Shown here in pieces: positions 1 to 7,566 of a stretch of DNA of 64,000 bases (the stretch's first letter is position 1; every line of letters begins with the position of its first letter). The stretch lies in contig NZ_KQ949077.1 in the NCBI RefSeq assembly GCF_001514305.1, forward strand, positions 166,989-230,988, given 5' to 3'. The notes under the pieces are model-generated. The model was not told the origin of the DNA. It saw nothing but the letters and a program-made list of their open reading frames with translations, and ran no database searches. The position numbers and the translations under genes were made by a program. The stretch is from Streptomyces dysideae (GTDB lineage: Bacteria; Actinomycetota; Actinomycetes; Streptomycetales; Streptomycetaceae).

Positions 1-57
1 GCCCTGACCATCGCACAGCTCCGGGACATCGCCCTCGACCCGAAGTGGCTCATCTGA
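1..57 (+). CDS. C-terminal end of an unidentified protein (cut by window edge)
   Basis: The first 18 codons read without interruption to a TGA and end in the residues DPKWLI. The gene begins outside the window. It converges with the transporter gene that ends 10 bases further on. The fragment is too short to assign a family. Confidence 0.4.
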   Translation, partial: ALTIAQLRDIALDPKWLI

Positions 58-67
58 CACCCAGAAA

Positions 68-1390
68 TCAGAAGAACTCCGACCACGGCTGGTCCCAGAT
101 CTGCTTCAGGCACAGCACCAGGAACAGCAGCCCCGCGATCGCGAGCATCGCGTTGCTCAGCGGGCCGTTGCGCCATTCCCTCGGTGTGCGTGCGGAGTTG
201 AGGAGCCAGATCAGGGTGCCGGCCAGGAAGGGCATGAAGGCCGCGCCCAGGACGCCGTAGAGGATGATCAGGCGGAAGGGCTGGCCCTGGAAGAGCAGGA
301 CGATGGGCGGGAAGGTCAGCCAGAGCAGGTACGCGCGGAACGGCCACGACCGCTCCCGCTCCCCCGCGGCGACCTCCTCGCCCTTCGCCTCGCCACTCGG
401 GGCCCGGTAGCGGGCCACGAAGTCCGCGAACATCAGGCTCACGCCGTGCCAGACGCCGATGAGGGAGGTGAAGGACGTGGCGAAGAAGCCGATCAGGAAG
501 AACTTGGACGTCGCCGTGCCGTACTCGTCCGCCAGGATGTCGCCCAGCTGGATCAGGCCCTTGTCGCCGCTCGCGAGGGCGATGTTCGCGGAGTGCAGCA
601 GCTCCGCGCCGACGAAGAGCATCGCCACGACGAAGATGCCGGTCGTGGCGTACGCGACCCGGTTGTCGAGGCGCATGACATTCATCCAGCCGGTGTTGGT
701 CCAGCCCTTGGCATTGACCCAGTAGCCGTACGCGGCGAGCGTGATGGTGCCGCCCACGCCGCCGATCAGGCCCAGGGTGTTGAGGATCGAGTCCTTCTCG
801 TCGGGGAGGACGGGCAGGAGGCCCGCGAAGGCGTCTCCCAGGTTGGGCGTGACTCTGATCGCCAGGTACACCGTCACCACGAACATGACGCCGACCAGGA
901 TCGTCATGACCTTCTCGAAGACGGCGTACTTGTTGAACCAGACGAAGACCAGGCCCACCAGGCCGGTGGCCACGCCCCACCACTCGAGGTCCATCACGTC
1001 GGGGAACAGTGCCTGCAGCGGCAGGGCGCTGGACGACATCGCCGCCGCGCCGTAGACGAAGCCCCAGATCACGGCGTAGATGACGAAGAAGTACGTCGTC
1101 CAGCGGCCCAGGCTCGCCCAGCCGTCGAAGAGGGTGCGGCCGGTGGACAGGTGCCAGCGGCCCGCCGCCTCGGCGAGGGAGATCTTGACGAGGCAGCCAA
1201 GGACGGCGGCCCACAGGAGGGTGTAGCCGAAGTTGCTGCCCGCGATGAGTGTGGCGACCAGGTCGCCGGCGCCGACGCCGGTCGCGGCGACGACGATGCC
1301 GGGGCCGATGTACTTCCAACTGGACTTGCGGGGGCCGGAGTGCGATGCGCTCGCTGTCGTTGCCTCAGTGTTTCCCGTGGTGTCCGCCAT
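68..1390 (-). CDS. Nramp-like membrane transporter, atypical
   Basis: A polytopic membrane protein of 440 residues with about 11-12 hydrophobic segments and the overall look of the Nramp divalent-metal transporter superfamily. The first helix carries GVGAGD where true Mn/Fe Nramps have the DPGN metal-binding motif. The sixth-helix region reads LAAYGYW, with no MPH motif. It therefore lacks the metal-ligand Asp, Asn and Met of classical MntH and probably belongs to an Nramp-related branch with another substrate. ATG 1390 is preferred over GTG 1447 because residues before MADTTGN look unlike the family. No strong ribosome site is visible. The gene is divergent from the carboxypeptidase. Confidence 0.8.
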   Translation of the reverse strand: MADTTGNTEATTASASHSGPRKSSWKYIGPGIVVAATGVGAGDLVATLIAGSNFGYTLLWAAVLGCLVKISLAEAAGRWHLSTGRTLFDGWASLGRWTTYFFVIYAVIWGFVYGAAAMSSSALPLQALFPDVMDLEWWGVATGLVGLVFVWFNKYAVFEKVMTILVGVMFVVTVYLAIRVTPNLGDAFAGLLPVLPDEKDSILNTLGLIGGVGGTITLAAYGYWVNAKGWTNTGWMNVMRLDNRVAYATTGIFVVAMLFVGAELLHSANIALASGDKGLIQLGDILADEYGTATSKFFLIGFFATSFTSLIGVWHGVSLMFADFVARYRAPSGEAKGEEVAAGERERSWPFRAYLLWLTFPPIVLLFQGQPFRLIILYGVLGAAFMPFLAGTLIWLLNSARTPREWRNGPLSNAMLAIAGLLFLVLCLKQIWDQPWSEFF

Positions 1391-1728
1391 GAGGCTCAAG
1401 AAAGCCCAAAGGCGCGGGCGGGACAAGAGGGCGTACGCGATCTCCACCCGATGTGCTCACGGCAGGCGGTACGAGGTACGTCGACGTACGCGCACACCTG
1501 CCGGGCGAAGCACAGCCAGCCTCTGCCCCCGGCTCCGGCTCGTCGCGCGTACACCGCGCGGCTGATTTTCGAACGGTTCACGCCATCATGGCTTGGCACG
1601 GACTTGACCTGCTCATGCCATACCCGGACGATGAGCGCCACACCCGCACCGGCACGTCGCAGAACCACCCCCCGCTCCACTCCCCACTTCCGGAGACCCC
1701 GGAATCCCTGGAGAACCTAGGAGACTTC
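1391..1728. other. divergent intergenic region with a 14-bp palindrome
   Basis: This 338-base gap separates the divergent transporter and carboxypeptidase genes and must hold both promoters. The only clear structure is the perfect palindrome GTACGTCGACGTAC at 1476-1489. Open frames running through it have poor codon use and are not believed. No convincing -35/-10 pair was picked out. Confidence 0.5.
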
Positions 1729-3081
1729 ATGCGACTTCGCATACGAGGCTCAGGCGCCCGCAGCGGCAAACGCACCGCCGCTGTCGCCGCCCTCCTCGCC
1801 CTCACGCTCGCGGCACCCCTCTCCGCGAACACCGGCAGCGCGAACGCCGACAGCGCGACGAAGGCGGCACCCTCGGCGGAGGACATCCGCCAGTACGAGG
1901 TGCACATGCACTCGGACTCCAAGTCGCGCACCGCGCTGCAGCGGTCCGGCGTCACCGTGGACGACGCCGACGACCACACAGTCTTCATCTCCGGCCGCGC
2001 GGACCAGGTCAAGAAGCTGCGCCAACTCGGCTACGAGGTCACGCCGTTGGGCGCGGCTCCCGACCGGATGGCAGAGGACGAGATCCGGCTCTACGACTTC
2101 CCCTCCGCCGACTCGCGCTATCACAACTACACCGAGATGACGACGGAGATCGACCAGCGGCTGGCCGCCTACCCGGGCATCATGAGCAAGCGGGTGATCG
2201 GCAAGTCGTACCAGGGCCGGGACATCGTCGCCATCAAGATCAGCGACAACGTGGCGACCGACGAGAGCGAGCCCGAGGTCCTGTTCACCCATCACCAGCA
2301 CGCCCGTGAGCACCTCACGGTGGAGATGGCGCTGTACCTGATCCGCGAACTCGGCGCCGGCTACGGCTCCGACTCCCGGGTCACCAGCATGGTGAACAAC
2401 CGTGAGATCTGGATCGTCCCGGACCTCAACCCGGACGGCGGCGAGTACGACATCGCCAGCGGTTCGTATCGCTCCTGGCGCAAGAACCGGCAGCCCAACT
2501 CCGGTTCCTCGTACGTCGGTACGGACCTCAACCGCAACTGGAACTACCGCTGGGGCTGCTGCGGCGGTTCGTCCGGGTCGACGTCCTCGGACACCTACCG
2601 GGGTACCGCCGCGGAGTCGGCGCCCGAGGTCAAGGTCGTCGCCGACTTCGTGCGCAGCCGGGTGGTCGGTGGCGTCCAGCAGATCAAGGCGGGCGTCGAC
2701 TTCCACACGTACAGCGAGCTGGTGCTGTGGCCCTTCGGGTACACCACGGCGAACACGACCACCGGCATGACCGCCGACGACCGGAACGCGTTCGCCACCG
2801 TCGGGCAGAAGATGGCCGCCAGCAACGGTTACACGCCGGAGCAGTCCAGTGACCTGTACATCACCGACGGGTCGATCGACGACTGGCTGTGGGGGAACCA
2901 GAAGATCTTCGGGTACACCTTCGAGATGTATCCGGGGTCCAGTGGGGGTGGTGGGTTCTACCCGCCCGACGAGGTGATCGAGCGGGAGACCGCACGCAAC
3001 CGGGACGCGGTGCTGCAGCTGCTGGAGAACGCGGACTGTATGTACCGGTCGATCGGGAAGGAATCGCAGTACTGCAGTTAG
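1729..3081 (+). CDS. secreted M14 zinc carboxypeptidase
   Basis: A 450-residue exported metallocarboxypeptidase. Residues 1-41 form a signal peptide: an RSGKR-type basic start, a hydrophobic run, then an alanine-rich cleavage region ending near ANA. The zinc site is complete: H191 and E194 in QHAREH, and H326 in VDFHTYSE. The general-base glutamate is E399 in [19 protein letters not shown] is the substrate-binding stretch typical of M14. The ATG at 1729 has the site TAGGAG five bases upstream, and the frame before it is not protein-like. The protein probably trims peptides outside the cell for nutrient uptake. It is followed by a strong hairpin terminator. Confidence 0.93.
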   Translation: MRLRIRGSGARSGKRTAAVAALLALTLAAPLSANTGSANADSATKAAPSAEDIRQYEVHMHSDSKSRTALQRSGVTVDDADDHTVFISGRADQVKKLRQLGYEVTPLGAAPDRMAEDEIRLYDFPSADSRYHNYTEMTTEIDQRLAAYPGIMSKRVIGKSYQGRDIVAIKISDNVATDESEPEVLFTHHQHAREHLTVEMALYLIRELGAGYGSDSRVTSMVNNREIWIVPDLNPDGGEYDIASGSYRSWRKNRQPNSGSSYVGTDLNRNWNYRWGCCGGSSGSTSSDTYRGTAAESAPEVKVVADFVRSRVVGGVQQIKAGVDFHTYSELVLWPFGYTTANTTTGMTADDRNAFATVGQKMAASNGYTPEQSSDLYITDGSIDDWLWGNQKIFGYTFEMYPGSSGGGGFYPPDEVIERETARNRDAVLQLLENADCMYRSIGKESQYCS

Positions 3082-3091
3082 GGGCTGCTGG

Positions 3092-3128
3092 GGCGGGGGC
3101 CGTCGCTGGGCGAGTTACGGCCCCCGCC
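3092..3128. terminator. bidirectional hairpin terminator
   Basis: Twelve-base perfect arms (3092-3103 and 3117-3128, GGCGGGGGCCGT and its complement) surround a 13-base loop between two convergent genes. There is no U tract, as is usual in Streptomyces. Confidence 0.75.
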
Positions 3129-3130
3129 GC

Positions 3131-3523
3131 TCACGTGACGGTCAGCTCGGCCATGGACAGCGCTCCGCCGAGCAGCGCGAACAGAGTCAGCAGCAGGGTG
3201 GTGCAGGTGACGCCGACAGCAACGTCCTCGACCGCGTGGCCGCCGATGAACCACCAGGCCGTCACACCGGCCGGCACGAGCAGATGGTTGCCGCGCTCGC
3301 CGAGCAGCCGCATGCCCGCCCACAACAGGACCGGCATCGCCACCAGACCCGTGGCGCTGGCCGGCATCCCCTCAGGCCAGCCGGCGCCCACCGCCCCCGG
3401 ATCGGCCGCGGCCACGTCGCCCGCCCACTCCCGCAGCCGCTCCCAGCCCGCGTGGCAGACGACGGCGGCCACCGCCGACACGAGCGTGCCCTTGGCCCAG
3501 CGGGTGGTCCGGCTCCCGGTCAT
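3131..3523 (-). CDS. small hydrophobic membrane protein, function unknown
   Basis: A 130-residue protein starting at ATG 3523. It has about three or four hydrophobic stretches: a short one at the N terminus (LVSAVAAVV), one near residues 58-70 (LVAMPVLLWAG), and a long pair at the C terminus (ITTLLLTLFALLGG region). A histidine in the GGHAVEDVAVG segment lies between membrane helices. No family was recognised. Its stop falls just beyond the carboxypeptidase terminator, so the two genes converge. Confidence 0.6.
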   Translation of the reverse strand: MTGSRTTRWAKGTLVSAVAAVVCHAGWERLREWAGDVAAADPGAVGAGWPEGMPASATGLVAMPVLLWAGMRLLGERGNHLLVPAGVTAWWFIGGHAVEDVAVGVTCTTLLLTLFALLGGALSMAELTVT

Positions 3524-3588
3524 GGCCTCACCGTGTCACGGCGTGACGACGGGGGCCTGAGTACGGGTACTCAAGTGCCGCCCGACGG

Positions 3589-4230
3589 TCAGTCGGCGTC
3601 GGCCTCGGTGACCTTGGCCTTCGTGTCCGCGTCCTTGGCGACCTCAGCCTCGGAGTCCGCGTCCTTGGTGACCTCAGCCTCGGGGTCCGCGTCCTCGCTC
3701 TCCGCCTCGCCGTCCTCGAAGTAGGCGTCCAGGACGGCGTCCAGCTGCGTCTCCCACTCGGCGAACCGCGCCCTGGCCGTCGCCTCGATCTCGATCGGGT
3801 ACCAGCGGCGGTCGGGGGTGTGGACGGTGATGGTGAACCGCTTGCCGAACCGGGGGGACTCCGTCTCCACGGCACCGATCTCGTCCCAGCGGAACTCGCA
3901 CGCCTGGTCGTCCAGGGCGAGCCGTACGCCCTTGTGGTCGGCGACGATCTTCGCGCGGCGGTCGGAGGCCTCGAAGACGGGACCGTCGGGGGCTTCGTCC
4001 TCCTCGGCCTCTTCCTCGGCCTCCTCCTCTTCGACCTCCTCGACAGAGGGCTCCTCGGGCGCCTCGGCCTCGACCGGGGCGGCCTCGTCGACCTCCACCA
4101 CATCGTCCGGATCGACGTCCTTGGCGTCCTCCGTCTCGCCGGACACGGGTGAGGTGAGCCCGGGGATGAAAGCCGGGTCGGACCCGGCGCCTTCCAGGGG
4201 CTGGCTGCTCGAACCTATGCGCTGCTCCAC
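3589..4230 (-). CDS. very acidic hypothetical protein with a central folded domain
   Basis: A 213-residue protein from a GTG at 4230. Residues about 40-85 are almost all Glu, Asp, Ala and Val. The C-terminal 45 residues repeat an acidic KDAD-SEAEV-type unit. Between them, residues about 88-165 look folded: FEASDRRAKIVADHKGVRLAL, then WDEIGAVE and a beta-rich FTITVHTPDRRWYPIEI stretch resembling a small PH-like barrel. The acidic repeats are encoded by near-identical DNA and probably vary in length. The function is unknown and no partner gene is evident. Confidence 0.7.
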   Translation of the reverse strand: MEQRIGSSSQPLEGAGSDPAFIPGLTSPVSGETEDAKDVDPDDVVEVDEAAPVEAEAPEEPSVEEVEEEEAEEEAEEDEAPDGPVFEASDRRAKIVADHKGVRLALDDQACEFRWDEIGAVETESPRFGKRFTITVHTPDRRWYPIEIEATARARFAEWETQLDAVLDAYFEDGEAESEDADPEAEVTKDADSEAEVAKDADTKAKVTEADAD

Positions 4231-4309
4231 AGCGGGAAGTATGGCGGACGAAGCTGTGCCGTGGGGCGCCGGGGGCGGAGGAGTCTCGGGAGACGGACGG
4301 GACGGGCAC

Positions 4310-4513
4310 TCAGGCCAGGGGGCCGTCGGAGGCGTACGAGAGGAAGTCCGTCCAGGCGGTGGACGGGAAGGCGAGGCGGGGACCGGCGGTGTTCTTGGAG
4401 TCGCGGACGTGGATCGTGCGGGGCGCTACCGCGATCTCGACGCAGGAGTCACCTTCGCTGCTGCTGCTGTAGCTGCTCTTGAACCACACCAGGCCCGAGA
4501 CGTCGCGGATCAT
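4310..4513 (-). CDS. DUF397 domain protein
   Basis: A 67-residue protein with the family hallmarks WFKSSYS, CVEIA and VRDSKN, followed by a W-x-x-F segment near the end. DUF397 proteins are abundant in Streptomyces and are normally encoded next to an XRE/DUF5753 regulator, as here. The ATG overlaps the regulator's stop by four bases, so the pair is translationally coupled. In studied systems (WhiJ-like, Scr1-like) the small protein antagonises or partners the regulator. That role is inferred here. Confidence 0.9.
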   Translation of the reverse strand: MIRDVSGLVWFKSSYSSSSEGDSCVEIAVAPRTIHVRDSKNTAGPRLAFPSTAWTDFLSYASDGPLA

Positions 4514-5385
4514 GTTTCCCCCAGCAGTTGCTCGATAAAGGCCAGCGACTCACGGGGCGTGAGAGCCTGAGCCCGGATGATGCCATACCGCAGTTCAAGG
4601 ATACGGAGCTGCTTGAGCTCGGAGACCGGTCGGCCGTTGGCCACTGCCGGTGAACGTCCCACGGCCGAGCCGTCCTCGAACTTCAGCACCTCGATGCCAC
4701 CCGCCAGCCCCGCGTGCTCCTCCCGGTCCATCGGCATCACCTGAAGTTCGACGTTCCGCAACTGCCCCACTTCCAGCAGGTGTTCCAGCTGGCGGCGCAG
4801 CGCTGTCCTCCCTCCGAGCGGGCGCCTCAGCGCCCACTCCTCCAGGACGAAACTGAGTTCAGGCGCCGGGTCCCGTTCGAAGACGGCCTTACGGGCCACG
4901 CGTGCGGCGATGAACCGCTCCACCTCGTCCTCGGTGTACGCGGGCCGCCGCATCAGCAGAAGCCCCCGTGCGTACTCGGGCGTCTGCAACAAGCCATGGA
5001 CGTTCAGGGGATCGTAGAGCTGAAGCTCGACCGCCTTTGCCTCAATCTGCGCGAGATCCCGCACCTTCTTCGGGTACCGGACCTTCTTCACGTCCTCCCA
5101 CGTCGCCGCGATGAGCCCGCCGGCCCCCAACACCTCGTCGGCCTTGTCCAGATACTCCTGCCGGGGAATCCGCTTCCCGCCCTCGATCTTGTAGACCAGG
5201 TCCTCCCCGTAGCCGACCGCCACCCCGAAGTCGGCGGCCCTCATCCTCACCGACTCCCGCCGCAGCTTCAACTGCCGCCCCACCGTGGCGATGACCGCGA
5301 CTCCCCACTCGTCGTCGGGGTCCACCTCCCAACCCGGCTCGTCCGCCTCGGTCTTGAGTCGCCCCGCCTCGTTGTCCACCGACAT
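4510..5385 (-). CDS. XRE-family regulator with DUF5753 ligand domain
   Basis: A 291-residue DNA-binding protein. The N-terminal helix-turn-helix (about residues 28-85) contains GRQLKLRRES, then VGYGEDLVYKIEGGKR. The C-terminal DUF5753 domain (about 120-285) contains LQTPEYARGLL and the W-A-L-R-R-P segment. ATG 5385 is chosen over an upstream start because GGAGG lies eight bases before it. It forms a coupled pair with the DUF397 gene and is divergent from an ATP-binding protein gene. This is the three-gene arrangement common near development and antibiotic regulators in Streptomyces (WhiJ paralogues). Confidence 0.9.
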   Translation of the reverse strand: MSVDNEAGRLKTEADEPGWEVDPDDEWGVAVIATVGRQLKLRRESVRMRAADFGVAVGYGEDLVYKIEGGKRIPRQEYLDKADEVLGAGGLIAATWEDVKKVRYPKKVRDLAQIEAKAVELQLYDPLNVHGLLQTPEYARGLLLMRRPAYTEDEVERFIAARVARKAVFERDPAPELSFVLEEWALRRPLGGRTALRRQLEHLLEVGQLRNVELQVMPMDREEHAGLAGGIEVLKFEDGSAVGRSPAVANGRPVSELKQLRILELRYGIIRAQALTPRESLAFIEQLLGET

Positions 5386-5538
5386 CCCGCACCCCTCCGT
5401 CGTACGACCGTGCCGCGACGCCCTACCCGTACGCCCGCCCCCGACAGCCCGGACACCACCGGACAACCTCCGGACAGTCACCGTACGCAACGGCGTCGTC
5501 ACTGTTCACGGTAGGCATGCACGGCCACGCTGAGTGAC

Positions 5539-6072
5539 GTGATCCAAGAAACCGGCATCCGTAACTTCAGCGTGCTCCTGTCCCCCACATCTCGTGGAGC
5601 CCGCCTCGCCCGTTTGTTCGCGACCGAGCAACTCCGCTCCTGGGGCCTGCCGTTGGACCCGGCGGAGCACCTCGTGGCCGAGCTGGCGGCCAACGCGGCG
5701 ACCCACGGCCGCGTGCCGGGACGCGACTTCCGCCTGACGCTCTACGTCGTCGGCGACACCCTCCGCATCGAGGTCACGGACACGCGCGACGACCGCGTAC
5801 CGCACCCCCAACACCCCGCCTCCGATGCCGAGTCGGGTCGCGGACTCCTCCTCGTGGATGCGCTGGCCAACCGCTGGGGCATCTCGCCGGGACTGCGTCC
5901 TCGTAAGACCGTGTGGGCCGAGGTCGCTCTCCCACCGGACTTCAGAAACCCGTGCTCCGGTGCCGGGGGCGACCTCCCCCAAGGACCGCGAGAGGGAAAG
6001 GACCCCACCAAACCCCACCCCTCCCTCCCGCCCGCCCGCCCGCCCGCAGCGCAAACTCACCCTCGCGAGTGA
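5539..6072 (+). CDS. ATP-binding anti-sigma-factor-like protein (HATPase_c)
   Basis: A 177-residue protein of the RsbW/SpoIIAB-like kinase fold. It shows the N box in HLVAELAANAATHG, the D-x-R-D segment after VTDTR, and the glycine loop SGRGLLLVDALA. The last 40 residues are proline-rich and unrelated to the domain. It starts at GTG 5539. It is divergent from the XRE/DUF397 pair across a 153-base shared promoter region. Such proteins are often the third member of WhiJ-type loci. Whether this one phosphorylates an anti-anti-sigma factor cannot be told. Confidence 0.88.
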   Translation: MIQETGIRNFSVLLSPTSRGARLARLFATEQLRSWGLPLDPAEHLVAELAANAATHGRVPGRDFRLTLYVVGDTLRIEVTDTRDDRVPHPQHPASDAESGRGLLLVDALANRWGISPGLRPRKTVWAEVALPPDFRNPCSGAGGDLPQGPREGKDPTKPHPSLPPARPPAAQTHPRE

Positions 6073-6148
6073 ACATCACCAACTCAGCTGGATTTCGGCC
6101 TGGTTGCCTGTCCTACGCTCAGCGCAACACAACCGCAGACATGCAACG

Positions 6149-6182
6149 GCCCTCGCCGGGACTGCAATCCCAGTGCGAGGGC
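6149..6182 (+). promoter_or_regulatory. hairpin upstream of the HTH gene remnant
   Basis: Eight-base complementary arms (GCCCTCGC at 6149-6156 and GCGAGGGC at 6175-6182) flank an 18-base loop 30 bases before the ATG at 6213. This could be an attenuator or mRNA structure belonging to the remnant gene that follows. Confidence 0.45.
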
Positions 6183-6212
6183 CTGACCACCAAGGAAGAC
6201 GGAACCTTCCCG

Positions 6213-6468
6213 ATGGACACCCAAAACCCTAGCGCGCCCTCGCGCGCCCAGTCCCGTATCGCGGGCAAAAACCACCCCCACTCCGGCGGCCTCGAACACG
6301 ACCACACCCGCCACACCACCCGCTTCACGGTGATCGGCAACCACCTCGCCCAGCACCCATCGCTGTCAGGCCTCGCCATCGGACTGGCCGTCTACACCCA
6401 GTCGCTCCCCAAGGGCGCCCGCGTCGACATCAAGACCCTCGCCGCCCGCTTCCCGGAGGGCACGACCC
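6213..6468 (+). pseudogene. N-terminal remnant of a helix-turn-helix protein
   Basis: From ATG 6213 about 85 codons read as the start of a Streptomyces winged-helix protein family. They include FTVIGNHLAQH, GLAIGLAVYTQSLP and RVDIKTLAARFPEGTTR. In intact relatives the sequence continues from ARFPEGTTR into the rest of the helix-turn-helix. Here homology stops at about 6466-6468, and the DNA continues in another frame with a different gene. The reading frame itself stays open to 7037 but becomes Arg/Gly/Pro-rich nonsense. This is a truncated gene created by a deletion or recombination joint. Confidence 0.6.
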
Positions 6469-7230
6469 GTCCTACCGACCGACCTCACCGAGACGCGGCC
6501 CGTCGAACGCCGCGTGGACACGCTGCTGCGCTTCGACTTCGACGGCGAGGACTCGCTTCTGCTGGCCATCGAAGCGCAGGGCAAGAAGGTCCCGGACAAA
6601 CCGTCCAGTTGGGCCTACTACCTGTCCTTCCTCAGCACCAAGTACAAGCTCCCGGTCCTGCTGCTGGTCATCTGCCAGGACCGGGCCACGGCCGAGTGGG
6701 CTGCCCGGCCGGCCTCTCTGGGTCCCCGGCAGTGGCCCGCGCTCACCCTGCGCCCCCTTGTGGCGGGGCCGCACAACATGCCGGTGATCACCGACCCGGC
6801 GGAGGCCCGCGCCGACCTGCCGCTGGCGGCGCTGGCGGCCATCACTCACGCGAAGAAACCGGTCGTCGATGCGATACTCAAAGCACTGTCCGCCGCGCTG
6901 CGGGACGAACCGGAAGCCGTCGTAGACCCCATCGTCGAATTCATCTCGCAAGGTATCGGCGGCAACCGCCGGGCCGCAGAAATCTGGAGGAACCTGGTGG
7001 CCGTGGACCTCTCCTTCTACAAGTCGTGGCTCGCTGAAGAAATCCGGGACGAAGGGCGCGTCCAGAAAGGTGCCGAGGCCGTCCTGCTCGTACTGGAGGC
7101 GCGCGGCATCGACGTTCCCGACGAAATCCGCGAGCGGATCACCAGCTGCACGGACCCAACGCTCCTGGACACCTGGCTCACCCGCGCCGCCATCGCGACG
7201 GCCGCCACAGAACTCTTCGACGGCGAGTGA
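6469..7230 (+). pseudogene. headless PD-(D/E)XK-like family protein
   Basis: Beginning abruptly at 6469, the frame reads VLPTDLTETRPVERRVDTLL, then LLLAIEAQGK, and continues for about 250 codons to a TGA at 7228-7230. The Asp followed by E-x-Q pattern resembles the Rpn/transposase-like PD-(D/E)XK proteins, and the ordering matches a large Streptomyces family. The usual first 40 or so residues are missing, replaced by the HTH remnant in another frame. A GTG at 6514 could restart translation but would remove the first acidic residue region. The family assignment is by motif only. Confidence 0.6.
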
Positions 7231-7238
7231 TCACGGCC

Positions 7239-7487
7239 ATGGACCGCCCCCGCGGCGTGGATCGCGCCCTCGAAATGCTCGACGAGCTCGAAGAGCGAGG
7301 ACGCAGACAGGGCCGCATCCAGGGCGCCCGGGAGGCCATTGTGACCGTCCTGGAAGCGCGTGGCATTGAAGTTCCCTTCTTTGTCCGCCAGCGGATCTGG
7401 ACCTGCGGCAGCCTCGGGCTCCTGGAGACCTGGCTGACCCGTGCCATCACCGCCACCTCCGCCGGAGCGGCCATCGGAAACGAATAG
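7239..7487 (+). CDS. small duplicate of the preceding protein's C-terminal module
   Basis: An 82-residue product from ATG 7239 (a GTG at 7227 is possible and overlaps the previous stop). Its body parallels the tail of the gene before it. GREAIVTVLEARGIEVP matches GAEAVLLVLEARGIDVP, and LLETWLTRAI matches LLDTWLTRAA. It therefore looks like a detached second copy of the C-terminal module, which in this family follows a charged GR-rich linker. Function is unknown. It may be a relic of a tandem copy. Confidence 0.55.
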   Translation: MDRPRGVDRALEMLDELEERGRRQGRIQGAREAIVTVLEARGIEVPFFVRQRIWTCGSLGLLETWLTRAITATSAGAAIGNE

Positions 7488-7508
7488 CCGCAACCGACGG
7501 GACATGGG

Positions 7509-7551
7509 ACCGGGCCGGTGAGAGGGCCACCGCCTCCCTCACCGGCCCGGT
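7509..7551. terminator. strong bidirectional terminator
   Basis: Perfect 14-base arms (7509-7522, ACCGGGCCGGTGAG, and 7538-7551) with a 15-base loop, placed between convergent genes. Confidence 0.85.
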
Positions 7552-7566
7552 CGGGCGACGTAGCGC

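Noticed and set aside
446..1720. Long plus-strand frame (424 codons) opposite the transporter gene
   Set aside because: Glu/Asp/Arg/Gly-rich low-complexity translation, typical of the antisense of a GC-rich gene.
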